NCBI GenBank assembly: GCA_946902985.2
Contig: OX336389.2
Span: 142,775,099 to 142,839,098 of the forward strand
Direction: 5' to 3'
DNA from: Meconema thalassinum
Lineage: Eukaryota; Arthropoda; Insecta; Orthoptera; Tettigoniidae
DNA length: 64,000 bases
Shown: piece by piece, positions 1 through 10,043 of the stretch
How the letters are laid out: each line of letters opens with the position of its first letter
Numbering within the stretch: position 1 is the stretch's first letter
Position numbers and translations under genes: made by a program
The notes under the pieces: model-generated
Databases searched by the model: none
What the model was told of the DNA's origin: nothing
What the model saw: only the letters and a program-made list of their open reading frames with translations

Positions 1-1
1 G

Positions 2-688
2 ACAGATAAGTTTAAATATCTTGGTGAGTGGGTAGAACCCAACGTATGTGTGAAAGAAACCTTCACTTCGCGCATGAACAAAATGGAAATGGCGTACCAA
101 CTCACCAAGGACGTTTACAACAAAAAGTCAATATCTCTGAACGCAAAACTTCGGCATTATTGCACTGTCATACGACCAGAGGCTCTGTACGCAGCGGAAT
201 GCCTCACCATGAACAAGAAAGGCCTGGTAGAAAAATTGGAGATCAAGGAAAGAAAGATCTTGAGGAAAATTCTTGGCCCGATTAAAGACAACGGTGAATA
301 TAGACGGCGGCATAACTATGAGCTGTATATTCATGTCCAGAAGATCTCTGATGTAATGAGGAAAAGGAGGATTGCATTTTATGGCCACTTGCTTAGAATG
401 AAACCCACACGATTGACGAACCGGATCTTTAACTATTTTAAAAATAAGAAGACCAAGCCAGCCTGGTTCGAAGAGGTGGAAAGTGACCTGCAAGAGATGG
501 AAATTACCTGTGGGGATATTCAAGAACGCAATTCCCTCAGGAAGAAACTACACGACCACCAGGGTTTTCAGGAAGAACCGAAGTTGAAGACGGGAAAGAT
601 GTGGACGGAAGAAAAAAAAGAGCAACACCAGCAACGTATGAAGGAACACTGGGCAAAGATCAAAGCCCAGAGAATCCAGTTGAAATAA
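2..688 (+). CDS. C-terminal part of a non-LTR retrotransposon ORF2 (RTE-like), cut by window edge
   Basis: The frame is open from base 2 of the window to a TAA at 686-688, so about 228 residues are visible and the true start lies to the left. Near the left edge is FKYLGEWV, matching the FKYLG motif in the thumb region of RTE/L2-type reverse transcriptases. It is followed by the usual post-RT segment: a Y-A-A-E-C-L region, KILRKILGP, and RKRRIAFYGHLLRM. The endonuclease and the catalytic RT motifs would lie outside the window. The end is lysine- and glutamine-rich. A short 3' UTR (about 35 bp) and a TAA-repeat tail follow, as is usual for RTE elements. The visible frame has no stop, so the copy may be fairly young. 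Clade assignment beyond RTE/L2-like is inference. Confidence 0.8.
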   Translation, partial: TDKFKYLGEWVEPNVCVKETFTSRMNKMEMAYQLTKDVYNKKSISLNAKLRHYCTVIRPEALYAAECLTMNKKGLVEKLEIKERKILRKILGPIKDNGEYRRRHNYELYIHVQKISDVMRKRRIAFYGHLLRMKPTRLTNRIFNYFKNKKTKPAWFEEVESDLQEMEITCGDIQERNSLRKKLHDHQGFQEEPKLKTGKMWTEEKKEQHQQRMKEHWAKIKAQRIQLK

Positions 689-729
689 CGTGGTCCTTAG
701 TTGGCCGATACGATTAAAGAAGAATTACA

Positions 730-770
730 GTAATAATAGTAATAATAATACTAATAATAATAATAACAAC
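730..770 (+). repeat. (TAA)n tail of the RTE-like element
   Basis: An imperfect run of TAA/TAG/CTAA triplets begins about 40 bp after the ORF2 stop codon. A short 3' UTR ending in a simple triplet repeat rather than poly(A) is the usual end of RTE-type elements, so this is read as the element's 3' terminus. Confidence 0.65.
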
Positions 771-777
771 GATAAAT

Positions 778-1115
778 TCGTCTATCTTTATTTCGATGTA
801 GTGCTTATCTGCGCATGACTATATTCACGACCTGACTCTAGCGTAATGCAAATGCAGAAACTTATTAGGGCTCCAGACAGAGCAAGGAGGAATTAGGTCA
901 TATCGTGCTCTGCCATTTCATTTTACTGACGGGGTGGCAAACAATACACAGAAATGGGGCCACCTCACTTTCTTTATCATCAGTGTATTTTAAAAACGGT
1001 AGTGTGTATCAGTTATGTTCTATATTCAATAAGTTATATGGGTAAAAACCCAACATTGCAAGACAGTGATATAATGATACATAAAAGAGCACTGAAACCA
1101 CAGACGAAATAGTAT
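778..1115. other. Spacer without recognisable feature
   Basis: Mixed-composition sequence with no open frame of note, no tRNA-like boxes and no match to other repeats in the window. Confidence 0.5.
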
Positions 1116-1564
1116 ATTATGCAACGAGCCTATAAAGGCTATAATTAAGACACGAGTATGTTTAAAAAACGAGCGTAAGCGAGTTTTATAATTGCCATGC
1201 GAGTGTCTTAATTACCATTATAGGCGAGTTGCATACGACTGTTCATGTGTGACAATAATTATAACTTTATTATATGTTTTAACATAAATATTCATATTCA
1301 TTTTGCACCAGTATTCAGTAAAAATGTCACCGAAGTCGTTTGAAAATAACGCGCTGTGTAGAAATTGGGATTGGGGGTATTAAGGTACAGTGCAATTTCT
1401 TGTCTAATATTCACCAGTTTATTTACGCGAACATATGGACGGTGCACTTTCGGTAATTTATATAGACATATTGGATTTTGAGCGCATGTGCGAAGGTATC
1501 CTTATCTAATTGGTCAAACAACTGTTTCTTGAGCTGTGATTGGTGGGAGAAACTGTTTCATAAT
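1116..1564. mobile_element. Palindrome-headed MITE-like repeat, copy 1
   Basis: The first ~116 bp (1119-1234) form a long imperfect palindrome. The arms include ATGCAAC, GCCTATAA and TAATTAAGACAC on the left, with their complements on the right. The ends of the larger unit are weakly inverted: ATTATGCAACGAG at the left against CTGTTTCATAAT at the right. A second copy lies at 3048-3618 and shares nearly the whole length, but this copy lacks about 115 bp present there. No coding capacity was seen. It is probably a non-autonomous DNA transposon; no convincing target duplication was found. Confidence 0.5.
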
Positions 1565-1727
1565 GAACAAGAAGTTCCGTGAAGAACTATACAGCCTACT
1601 TTTCATGCCGATGATTATTCTACAGTATATGAACCTATCTAGAATAATGACGAAATTAAGTTGGTAATATCGAAATATCTAATTAGTTCAAAATATACCT
1701 GGTATAATGTAGCCTAATAGAGCACTA
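1565..1727. other. Short AT-rich spacer
   Basis: No gene or repeat recognised between the palindromic element and the following tandem array. Confidence 0.4.
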
Positions 1728-2850
1728 CAGTTGGCAGCCCTGGCGACTGAATATATTCTTAGTTCAATCTCTTAAGGTACAGAATACAAAATTTGGTTGA
1801 AGTCCAATGGACGATACATGCAGTTAGACACTGGATCTATCAGCACGCGTAAAAGCATGTTGCCAACAATATCATGCATGTGCTGGTCAGAAATAATCTG
1901 AAATATTATGATATCTTGTTGTGCCAATTTTGGATGAAATCCATTTGTTAGTATAGAAGTTACATGTATTTTAAAATTGGACATATCAGCAGGCATAGAA
2001 TCATGTTGACAGCACTGCCTTGTATTAATTACTCCAAATTAATCTAGAATGTCAGGTGCTATACGAGTGCAAAGTATAGAGCTGTTGGCTTGCATACATT
2101 CTGGTATATTGATATTAGTGTAAAATAAATATAGACAGCATTTATTAACAGTTGGCAGCCCTGATTGCTCTTAACAATACTTATAGTCATATCTGTTATG
2201 GTACACATAGCACATACGAAATTTGGTTGAAATCCAACTGATAGTATAGAAGTTACATGTAATTAAAAATTGGTCGTATCAGCAGGCTTATAATCATGTT
2301 GGTAGAACTGACGTATATAAGTTACTCGAAATTAATCTAAAATGTCAGAATATACGTGTGCATAGTTTAAAGCTGTTGGCTTGCATACTTTCTGATATAT
2401 TGGTATTTGGATAAAAAAAAAATAAAGAGAGCAATTATTAACAGTTGGCAGCCCTGGTGGCTCTTAAGAATAAGCTCAGTCATATCTGTTTATGTACAGA
2501 TATTACATACAAAATTTGGTTGAAATCCAATTGATAGTGTAGAAGTTATATGCATTTAAACATTGGAACTATCAGAAGGCTTAAAATTATTTTGGCAACA
2601 CTGTCATGGTTGGCCTCCTGGAAATTAAACTGAAATAGTATTATCTACATGTGTGCCAAGTTTGGAATAGCTCCCATGCATACCTTGCAAGATATTCAAC
2701 ATGGAGCTCAAATTTCTAGTGCGTTTTTTCAGCAGTTGGTAGCACTGACATCATTTTCAAATATGGACGTGAGATATTCCGGTGCACATCTTTACTCATA
2801 CTAAATTTGGTTTTGATTGCTGCAGCCGTTTAGGAGTTGATAGGGGGGGG
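1728..2850 (+). repeat. Degenerate ~290-bp tandem repeat, four copies
   Basis: The phrase CAGTTGG(C/T)AG starts at 1728, 2149, 2442 and 2733, with spacings of 421, 293 and 291 bp. Each copy then carries an (A)AATTTGGTTGAAATCC-type phrase and, in the first three, a run starting near GATAGTATAGAAGTTACATG or its relatives. Copies are heavily diverged. The last copy runs into a GACA-type tract and a hairpin, so the array is probably the 3' part of an old mobile element. Confidence 0.55.
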
Positions 2851-2912
2851 GGACACACACACAGCCAGACAGACCGACAGACAGAAGGACAGACAGACAG
2901 ACACACATTTTC
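2851..2912 (+). repeat. CA/GACA simple-sequence tract
   Basis: Poly-G, then alternating ACAC, then an imperfect GACA/GACAGACAGA run. Such tracts often follow a GCAGCCGTTTAGGAGT-like phrase at the ends of dispersed arthropod repeats; that phrase is present at about 2820-2836. Confidence 0.7.
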
Positions 2913-2928
2913 CCGGATCGATCTCATA

Positions 2929-2971
2929 AGTCTACTTTTTCCTCATTTTTGCAAAATGTGAAAAGTAGGCT
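2929..2971 (+). other. Long hairpin at the end of the 290-bp array
   Basis: Arms CTACTTTT and AAAAGTAG enclose a second nested pair, CATTTT and AAAATG. The hairpin directly follows the GACA tract and is followed by CTAA. This could be a transposon terminus (a Helitron 3' end has a hairpin followed by CTRR), but the required spacing does not fit well, so the class is left open. Confidence 0.45.
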
Positions 2972-3040
2972 AAAAATAGTGTTATAATGACCATCATCAT
3001 GATTCAGTTTTCAGACATATAATAGTCAGGGTCGAACATA
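2972..3040 (+). repeat. 69-bp direct repeat, left copy
   Basis: Starts AAAAATAGTGTTATAATGAC and ends with GGGTCGAACATA. An equal-length copy with about three substitutions lies at 3620-3688, so the two copies bracket the second palindrome-headed element almost exactly. Confidence 0.7.
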
Positions 3041-3047
3041 ATAGTAC

Positions 3048-3618
3048 ATTATGCAACGAGCCTATAATGGCTATAATTAAGACACGAGTATGTTTATAAA
3101 ACGAGCGTATGCGAGTTTTATAATTTCCATACGAGTGTCTTAATTACCCTTATAGGCGAGTTGCATACGACTGTTTATGTTCGACGATAATTATAACTTT
3201 ATTATATGTTTTAACATAAATATTCATAAATACCTGTTGAGATTGTCACTAGAATTTTGTGATCGGATGCTGTGCTGGGTAGGATATCCCTGTTCTCCAA
3301 GCTCTCTGGCCGACCGACGCATGCGCTCTATGTGCTTCAGTGCCATATGTGCAGATTTTGCACCAGTATTCAGTAAAACTGTCTCCGAAGTCGTTTGAAA
3401 ACAACGCGCTGTGTAGAAATTGGAATTGGGGATATTAAGGTACAGTACTATTTCTTGTCTCATATTCACCAGTTTATTTACGCGAACATATGGACGGTGC
3501 ACTTTCGGTAATTTATATAGACATGTTGGATTTTGAGCGCATGTGCGAGGTATCCTTATCTAATTGGTCAAACAACTGTCTCTTGAGCAGTGATTGGTGG
3601 GAGAAACTGTTTCATAAT
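3048..3618. mobile_element. Palindrome-headed MITE-like repeat, copy 2 (longer form)
   Basis: Same organisation as the copy at 1116-1564: a palindromic head at 3051-3166, then shared sequence to a CATAAT end. It carries about 115 bp (roughly 3232-3350) that the first copy lacks, so the first is likely an internal-deletion derivative. Small frames on both strands here overlap the palindrome and are not credible genes. Confidence 0.5.
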
Positions 3619-3619
3619 G

Positions 3620-3688
3620 AAAAATAGTGTTATAATGACCATCATTATGATACAGTTTTCACACATATAATAGTCAGGGTCGAACATA
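3620..3688 (+). repeat. 69-bp direct repeat, right copy
   Basis: Partner of 2972-3040. The two differ at about three positions. Their placement directly on both sides of the element suggests either a tandem duplication that carried the element with it or an unusually long insertion duplication. Confidence 0.7.
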
Positions 3689-4074
3689 AATGCAATTATC
3701 TGCACGTCCCATAACTTACCTCAGTACATATAATTTTATACCAGCCATAAATAGGGCTGAGACATCCGCAAAAGCCAAATATTTCTTTGGCCTGTGCATG
3801 AAAATGCAAATTTTGTGGATAAACAGACGGAAAATTGGTATTTGAACTTCAATGCCTATTATTTTAAAAATCACTGTAATAAATCACAACATTCCTTCAT
3901 CCAACCAGCAGTATTCTGTTGTTGCTGTTGATTCATTATGGGTTTCTCGTCCCCGTAGTCATGTATGACCCTGTTTCGGGAATGACAATCTGCATAATTG
4001 AATAGGATCAGATGACCTCATTGTTCTACCCCTTGAAACAACAATAGCCACTACTGCATCATTGAAATTGTAAC
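3689..4074. other. AT-rich spacer, nothing recognised
   Basis: No long frame, tRNA-like box or internal repeat was seen. Confidence 0.4.
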
Positions 4075-4330
4075 TGAGGCTAGGTTTGGGAGGCAGTATT
4101 TTAAGTAACGTTCCAACATGTGCCTGGTAAAGGCGCAGGGAGCCACAGAAAGCCACTTCTAGGATGGCTGAGGTCACAAGGTGCGAATCGAAGCTACTTT
4201 ATTTTCAGTTTTGCCCCAAGCGACTGAGTGAATCCCGTACCAGCTTTCAGTTCTGAATTAACTTAAAATTTCTTGGCAGAGACAGGATTCGAACCCTGAC
4301 CTCCGTGGTGACAGCTACGAATATTGATGG
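4075..4330 (-). mobile_element. Old tRNA-derived SINE, minus strand
   Basis: Reading the minus strand, a perfect pol III B box (GGTTCGAATCC) lies at 4285-4295 and is followed by CTCTGCCAAGAAAT. Downstream are CACTCAGTCGCTTGGGG and CAGCCATCCTAGAAGTGG. The SINE at 7095-7375 shows the same blocks in the same order, which supports a common family. The A box region is degraded. Boundaries are approximate and no target duplication was identified. Confidence 0.55.
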
Positions 4331-5886
4331 AATTCGCTCTTCTTAAACAACTTTAACTTATTCTAACTTTATTCCGGTTCTGAGACGAGACTTCATATTA
4401 AACTTTGCATTCATCTGCATTGATTGGGTAAACCCCTTTCATGATGTCAATGAAATGACTCCAGGCCAGTTATTAATACCTGGACATAGACTTACGAACT
4501 CTTAACTATTTTACTTAGTCTTAAGTAATAAATGCAAGCTATCTTGTTTACTTACTTATTACTAACTTACTTATTCACTAACACTACATGTGTAGGCTAT
4601 TGCTAGATAGAGATGGAATTCGTGATTCAATTTGGTTACAAGCTAGATTTTAAATGTGTATAGATATTTTAAGCTTTTCTGATAAGGTCACAGTTTTCTT
4701 GACCTGCCTACGACGTTATAAAACCTTCAATAAACAATCTACAACAGAATGAGCGCATCATATCGTCCCTGTACCTGCGAAATACGCAATGAGTCAATGT
4801 GTCTCACTTCCAATCATTACCCGAATGCTAGTCCCGTCTTCCTGCCTATGTGGATATACAGTCCTACTGCACGAACAATTCACTTCAGGTTAGGAAATTG
4901 ATCATACGAGGCTGTTATATACAGAGTGTAATTGATACACGTGAAGTCCGTTACACTGGCGATAGAAGATGGTATTCTAAGCAAATATATTTATGAAATT
5001 TAGTCGTATCTTAATTAGTATAAGTGGAATTAAATCACAAAAATTGTCAGTCAATATCTTGGAAAAGGGAATTACTGCGTTCCCCTCAGCAGCACAGCTG
5101 ATTTCTCCCCGCCAGCATCCCCTCCAACGCTGTGTAATGTTGACCAGGGTCTAAAGTTGAGTGACCTCCCCGCTGTGTTTTGCAATGGCACAAACCTAGC
5201 CTATCAACAGCTCATTCATACCTGCATGGGGAGTGGCCAGCATGACTAGTAAGGTTCAAGGCCGCTGCAAGGTGTGCGTTAGTGGCGCTAAACATTTAAA
5301 AACTTGCGTATTGTTGCAGACTATCAGAAAATATTTAACTGTAATTGAACTTCGTGTTTTTTTTAAATCTCAGGGCATTTTCTTTCTATTTACAGGAAAT
5401 GTGATTTGTGTCGCATGTAGCTTTCCGCGAGCCTCTCGAAACATTCTGCGATAAAACTTTGATGATGTTATTTTATCGTAGGCCTATTCATATCAGCGTA
5501 GATTCCAAAAATTTTTTAGGTTTGAATGTAGAATTAATAATAAAAATAACATTTCACTTCATTATTAACACTTGGTTTTAGAAAGCATGTACTGTAAATA
5601 TATTAGGTCATATTGTACCATTTTTGGATCATATTTCAGTATTTTAGGGCATAGGCCTATTTGCCTGCATATTTCTCGTTTTTTAGGTCCTAAACATCTG
5701 AACCTTAATGACTAGTGATGGGGGATGTGTTTAGGATTCAGCCAGCTAAATGGCCTATGACATAACTTAGGCCTATTGATCTACGGTATAGTAGACTGCA
5801 AACTTTAGAAAATTGATATCCTAAAGATTTGGTAAATTAATGATAGGAACCCTTTATCTAACTTTGTATGAAGACTGTGCAACAAC
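4331..5886. other. Unannotated AT-rich region
   Basis: No credible gene. A 73-codon frame at 5233-5454 has no recognisable motif and no support. No tandem structure was seen. Confidence 0.4.
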
Positions 5887-5940
5887 TGTAATAATAACAT
5901 AATAATAATAATAATAATTATTATTATTATTATTATCATA
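5887..5940. repeat. (TAA)n/(TTA)n microsatellite, self-complementary
   Basis: About eight TAA-type triplets run directly into about eight TTA triplets, giving a potential hairpin. Confidence 0.8.
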
Positions 5941-5995
5941 ATGATCGTGTGGCCTCCGGAGAGGCCGAGTGCAGGTCTTTCTAGTTGACGCCCGT
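5941..5995 (+). repeat. Fragment of a dispersed repeat with a GGCCTC/GAGGCC hairpin
   Basis: The segment holds GTGTGGCCTCCGGAGAGGCC followed by GAGTGCAGGTCTTTC. It resembles a short dispersed repeat that I associate from memory with orthopteroid genomes. There is only this one copy in the window, so family membership cannot be shown here. Confidence 0.3.
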
Positions 5996-6159
5996 GATTA
6001 TCATAATAATACGCTTTTAAACACACTATTTTCATGCTTTTCGGGGAAGTTGAGTTGCCGAGATTTTGTATTCACAGAATTTCTTGTACGTGCAATTAAA
6101 TCCATTGGCATTGGGCTGTTGAATATGCTCACCTTCATTTATTACATGACTGAGCCTAG

Positions 6160-6211
6160 ATAAAATCCCCGAGAAGGATAGCACTCTGCTACCTGAGCTA
6201 CACAGCCTCGC
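6160..6211 (-). mobile_element. tRNA-like head of a SINE, fragment
   Basis: On the minus strand, GAGGCTGTGTAGCTCAGGTA reads like the 5' half of a tRNA, with an A box (TAGCTCAGG) inside 6184-6200. No matching B box follows at the right spacing, so this is a fragment or a decayed copy. Confidence 0.45.
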
Positions 6212-6215
6212 TATA

Positions 6216-6254
6216 ATTATATTATTATTATTGTTATTATTAATATTATTATTG
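6216..6254. repeat. TTA/TTG microsatellite
   Basis: Imperfect ATT/TTA triplet run directly beside the SINE fragment; it could be that element's tail or target. Confidence 0.6.
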
Positions 6255-6255
6255 T

Positions 6256-7094
6256 TTTCTATATTTTTAAAACTCTAAGGTGATTTTGTTACCGCTAGAT
6301 TGAGAGAACGGCTCAACTGATTTACTTCGTAAAGCACTTTGATGAAAGGTCTTGGCCTGTAGATTTGCAAAGTGTCTTAAAAGGAAAGAAATATGTTACC
6401 GTATATTTTTAAATTAATAGAGAAAAAAGAAAATTTCGCGGCACTCGCGCACGCGCACAATCACCTTGACTCATGACAGACAATATGGTGGATAGAAGTC
6501 CACCGCGTTTAAATATGATGGTTATTATTGAGAATTATATAGGAGGGAATACAGTACTGCTTATGATGTTTCCACGATATACAGTATATACTGGAAGAGA
6601 ATCATAAAAGAAGGGATATGTTGAAGAACTTAAACTGACGGTTAAGTGTGTATGTTGTTTAAGTTACTTAATATTGCGCTTCCTTTCCGTAAGTTCGGTG
6701 GGCCAGGCGGTAATGTTCTAGACGATGGATTCTATTATGCATAGACGAAGGAGTTCGAATTCAACCACTAATATGTTTTTCTTTTATTTCCGTATTCTCC
6801 ATTCTAGCTATTGGTATTACAATTTTAAAACATATTTTACCATTATCATTCCCGTTAAGTACCTAACGATTTCTCCGCGATTTAAGTTGCCATATACATT
6901 TAATCTAATCAAGATAAATTCAGTAGCCTATTCCAGGCAAAGTACCTTTCGCCATGAGAGACAATTGGCGAACATATTTCATTTGAAGGGCTCAGACATC
7001 ATGGTCAGGTAGACCCATGTATTTTGGTGTGTGCGTGAATTTTCTCTGATTACGTGTGTTATTGTGATGGCTGTATTAATGTATTTGTAATTAA
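6256..7094. other. Unannotated region with one weak tRNA-like segment
   Basis: Around 6698-6768, GGGCCAGGCGG followed after about 50 bp by AGTTCGAATTC resembles a degraded A-box/B-box pair. The spacing is plausible for a SINE head, but both boxes carry mismatches. A 95-codon frame at 6725-7012 starts inside this segment and has no recognisable domain; I do not call it a gene. Confidence 0.3.
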
Positions 7095-7375
7095 AGTGGG
7101 GAATGGGAAGGAGACAGCCGAGGCTTTAAGTTAGGAAACATCCCGATATTCTCCCCGAGTGGAAGTGAGAAACCCCGGAAATCCACAAATAAGATGGTTG
7201 AGGTTGAAATCGATCCCACCTCGCCTCAGTTTTACCTCTTGTGACTGAGGGCTCCCCTTACAGCCCTCAGACCAGAATTACATTTCTTGGCAGAGCAGGG
7301 AATCGAACCCGGACCTCTGGGGCGATAGCCAAGAATGTAGCCTTAGGTGTGGGCTTCCCCGTGTTAATAGGATTT
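7095..7375 (-). mobile_element. tRNA-derived SINE, minus strand, adjoining the satellite
   Basis: A perfect B box (GGTTCGATTCC) on the minus strand lies at 7299-7309 and is followed by CTGCTCTGCCAAGAAAT. The body includes GAGCCCTCAGTCACAAGAGG and CTCAACCATCTTATTTGTGG, aligning with the SINE at 4075-4330. The satellite begins about 15 bp beyond its right end, so the junction between dispersed repeats and satellite lies here. Confidence 0.6.
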
Positions 7376-7390
7376 TTGAAATGAACGGAA

Positions 7391-8235
7391 CATCATATAT
7401 ATAATTTCAGTAGTATGCATCCCTCCTGCGGCACTCACAAGAGACCGATCGTGAAAAATGAGCATTCAAATGAAAGAAAATATACATTACCAGTGATCAA
7501 TTGCACTCTAATTTGATAAATATCTATAATTTCTTCAAAAAATGACTTAAAAAAACAGTACGAAGTGTGCGATTTGCAATTACTCTTGCTGCAGGAAGAT
7601 ACGCTCCATAATCGGTGTCCACTTCACAATTTGGCCGCTGTGTCGCCTTTTTAAGTCATTTTAACATTCTGAGGCTTTTCCATTATCATTTTTCATTGAT
7701 TTCAGAAACAGTAAATGAAAGGAATGTGATCGTTTTCAGAATCACTAGGCTAAATCATTGGATTGGGTAGGCCTACTCAAATCGTATAACCGGCGAGTGT
7801 TACTGCTACACTTTCAATCAATGGACTCAGCACAAACATGATTTAAGCTAATCCGTCTAAAGAATGGATTTATTATATTCCAGGTTTGATAAAATATGCC
7901 GCGATACAGGATTTTCTTCTGCATTCTAATTCCATAAATATCGATTTTTGTAAGAATTGTGCTTTTTGCAAATACTGTTGCTCTAACATGCTGCAATTCT
8001 GAGTTGTCGTCTAAAACCTTAAAACATTGAACGTTAAATCTCTAACAGTTTTTCTTCTATCTGATTTTCAGAATCAGCAAATCAATGGATTGGGTACAGG
8101 TTTTTCTTCTGCATTCTAATTCTATAAATATCGATTTTTGTAAGAAGTGTGCTTTTTGCAAATACTGTTGCTGTATCATGCTAGAGTTGTCGTCTACAGC
8201 CATGAAACTATCATCATCATCATCATCATCTTCAC

Positions 8236-8268
<33 letters not shown>

Positions 8269-10043
8269 ATAGGCCTCATAAATTTGCAGTGATGAATTGC
8301 ATTCTAATTTCATAAATATCAATTTTTGTATGAAGTGTGCGATTTGCAAATACTGATGCTCTAACATGCTGCAATTATGAGTTGTCGTCTAAACCCTTAA
8401 AACTATTAAACGTTAATTATTTTACAGGTTTTTCTTTTGCATTCTAATTTCATAAATATAGATCATTTCGCATGGTTTTCAGAAACAGTAAATCAATGGA
8501 TTGCGTACGCTAAATCGTATAACCGGCGTGTGTTACCGCGTCTAAAACCTTAGAACTATTATACATTCATTCCTTTACAGGTTTTTCTTCTATCATTTCC
8601 CATGGTTTTCAGAATTACTAAATCAATGGATTGGCTACTCAAATCGTATAATTTCATAAATATCGAATAACCGATGAGTGTTATTATGATCCAATTTTCA
8701 GTGATTGCCTTCTTAAGTTACGGAACGTACAACTTGCAATTCTGACTGAAATATATCGAATAACCAGTGAGTGTTACGGCTAAGTTCTCAATCAATGGAC
8801 TCAGCACAGAAATGGAATCAACAGTGACTAATTATATTTTAATTTCATAAATATCAAAGAAAGAAACCAGCCACAGCAAGCTCTCATGCTGACGCTCCAC
8901 TCGGGAAAGCGAAAGCTCCCCTGTAGGTAACGTGCAAAGGAGTTTTGCGTTGAGCTCTACACACACAACAAGGTAAGCACCCCAGTAGGTAACGTGCAAA
9001 GGAGATTAGCGTTGACCGCTACACACAGAACAAGGAAAGCACCCCTGTAGTTAACGTGCAAAGGAGTTTTTCCTTGAGAGCTACACACAGAACAAGGAAA
9101 GCACCCCTGTAGGTAACTTGCAAAGGAGTTTAGCTTTGAGCGCTACGCACAGAACAAGGAAAGCACCCCTGTAGGTAACGTGCAAAGGAGTTCAGCGCTG
9201 AGCGCCTCACACAGGAACGGGAAAGCTGATCTGCAGGCAGTGTGTGAAGGTGTTTAACGCTGATCGTTGCACTTAGGAACAAGAAAGCCCCACTGTAAGC
9301 GGGGCGTGAAGAAGTTTTCCAACGAGGGTTGTCCTGATAAGGGAGAAGGACGCTCCTCAGCCAAGAAATTAAAGCAGGAAATCTTGACCAAGATGCTTTC
9401 ATAAATATGGAATAACTGGTGTGTGCTATGATGATCCAATTTTCAGTGATTGCCTTTAATTTAGAGAATGTAGAACTTGCAATTCTAACTGAAATGTAAA
9501 CAGTGTTCTCTATAATCATTCGGATGAAATGAAAACATAACAACCTTTCTCCTTAAGACTCTCAATATAAACATATTGGGAAATGTGTGGTTTATGAACA
9601 AGCGAGATTTTCTAATTTCATAAATGTCTATAATTTATACGAAGTATGCGATTTTCAGTTACTGTTGCTGTAGGAATATACGCTCCATTATTGCTGTCCA
9701 CTTGACATCTTGGCCGATGTGACGCCTGTTTAATGTCATTTTAATATTCTGAGATCTTTCCTTTATCATTCTGCAAGGATTTCTGAAACAGTACATCAAA
9801 GGAATGTGTACTCAAATCGAATAATTTCATAAATTAGCGGTGACGAATTGCATTCGAATTGCATAAATACCAATTTTTGTAAGAAGTGAGCAATTTGCAG
9901 ATACTGATGTTCTAACATGCTGCAATTAGGAGTTGTCGTCAAAAACCTTATAACTGATAAACGTTAATTTATTTTACAGGTTTTCCTTCTGCATTCTAAT
10001 TTCATAAATATCGATCAATTCGCATGGTTTTCAGAAACAGTAT
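7391..10043. repeat. Satellite monomer M1
   Basis: About 2653 bp. It holds a (TCA)n tract at about 8209-8267 and five minisatellite copies. Its tail (about 9780-10043) has private variants (AGTGAGCAATTTG, AGGAGTTGTCGTCAAAAACC) that also occur in the tails of M5, of the partial monomer at 58384 and of M11. Confidence 0.8.
8921..9225. repeat. 62-bp minisatellite in M1, 5 copies
   Basis: Copies begin with GTAGGTAACGTGCAAAGGAG or a close variant near 8923, 8985, 9046, 9108 and 9170. The core also has AGCGTTGAGCGCTACACACA and GAACAAGGAAAGCACCCC. Because 62 is not a multiple of three, reading frames rotate from copy to copy. Confidence 0.9.

Noticed and set aside
2929..2975. Definite Helitron 3' end
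   Set aside because: A hairpin and CTAA are present, but the spacing to the terminus is wrong and no TC-start 5' end was found.
5233..5454. 73-codon frame in the left spacer
   Set aside because: No motif, no promoter or splice context, and length expected by chance.
8085..8315. Cysteine-rich plus-strand frame (FCKKCAFCKYCCC) followed by a serine run
   Set aside because: The cysteines come from TGTAAGAAGTGTGC-type satellite sequence and the serines from the (TCA)n tract. It looks like a zinc-binding motif only by composition.
8921..9225. CRISPR-like regular repeats
   Set aside because: Repeats of 62 bp lie directly head to tail with no unique spacers, in a eukaryotic satellite.
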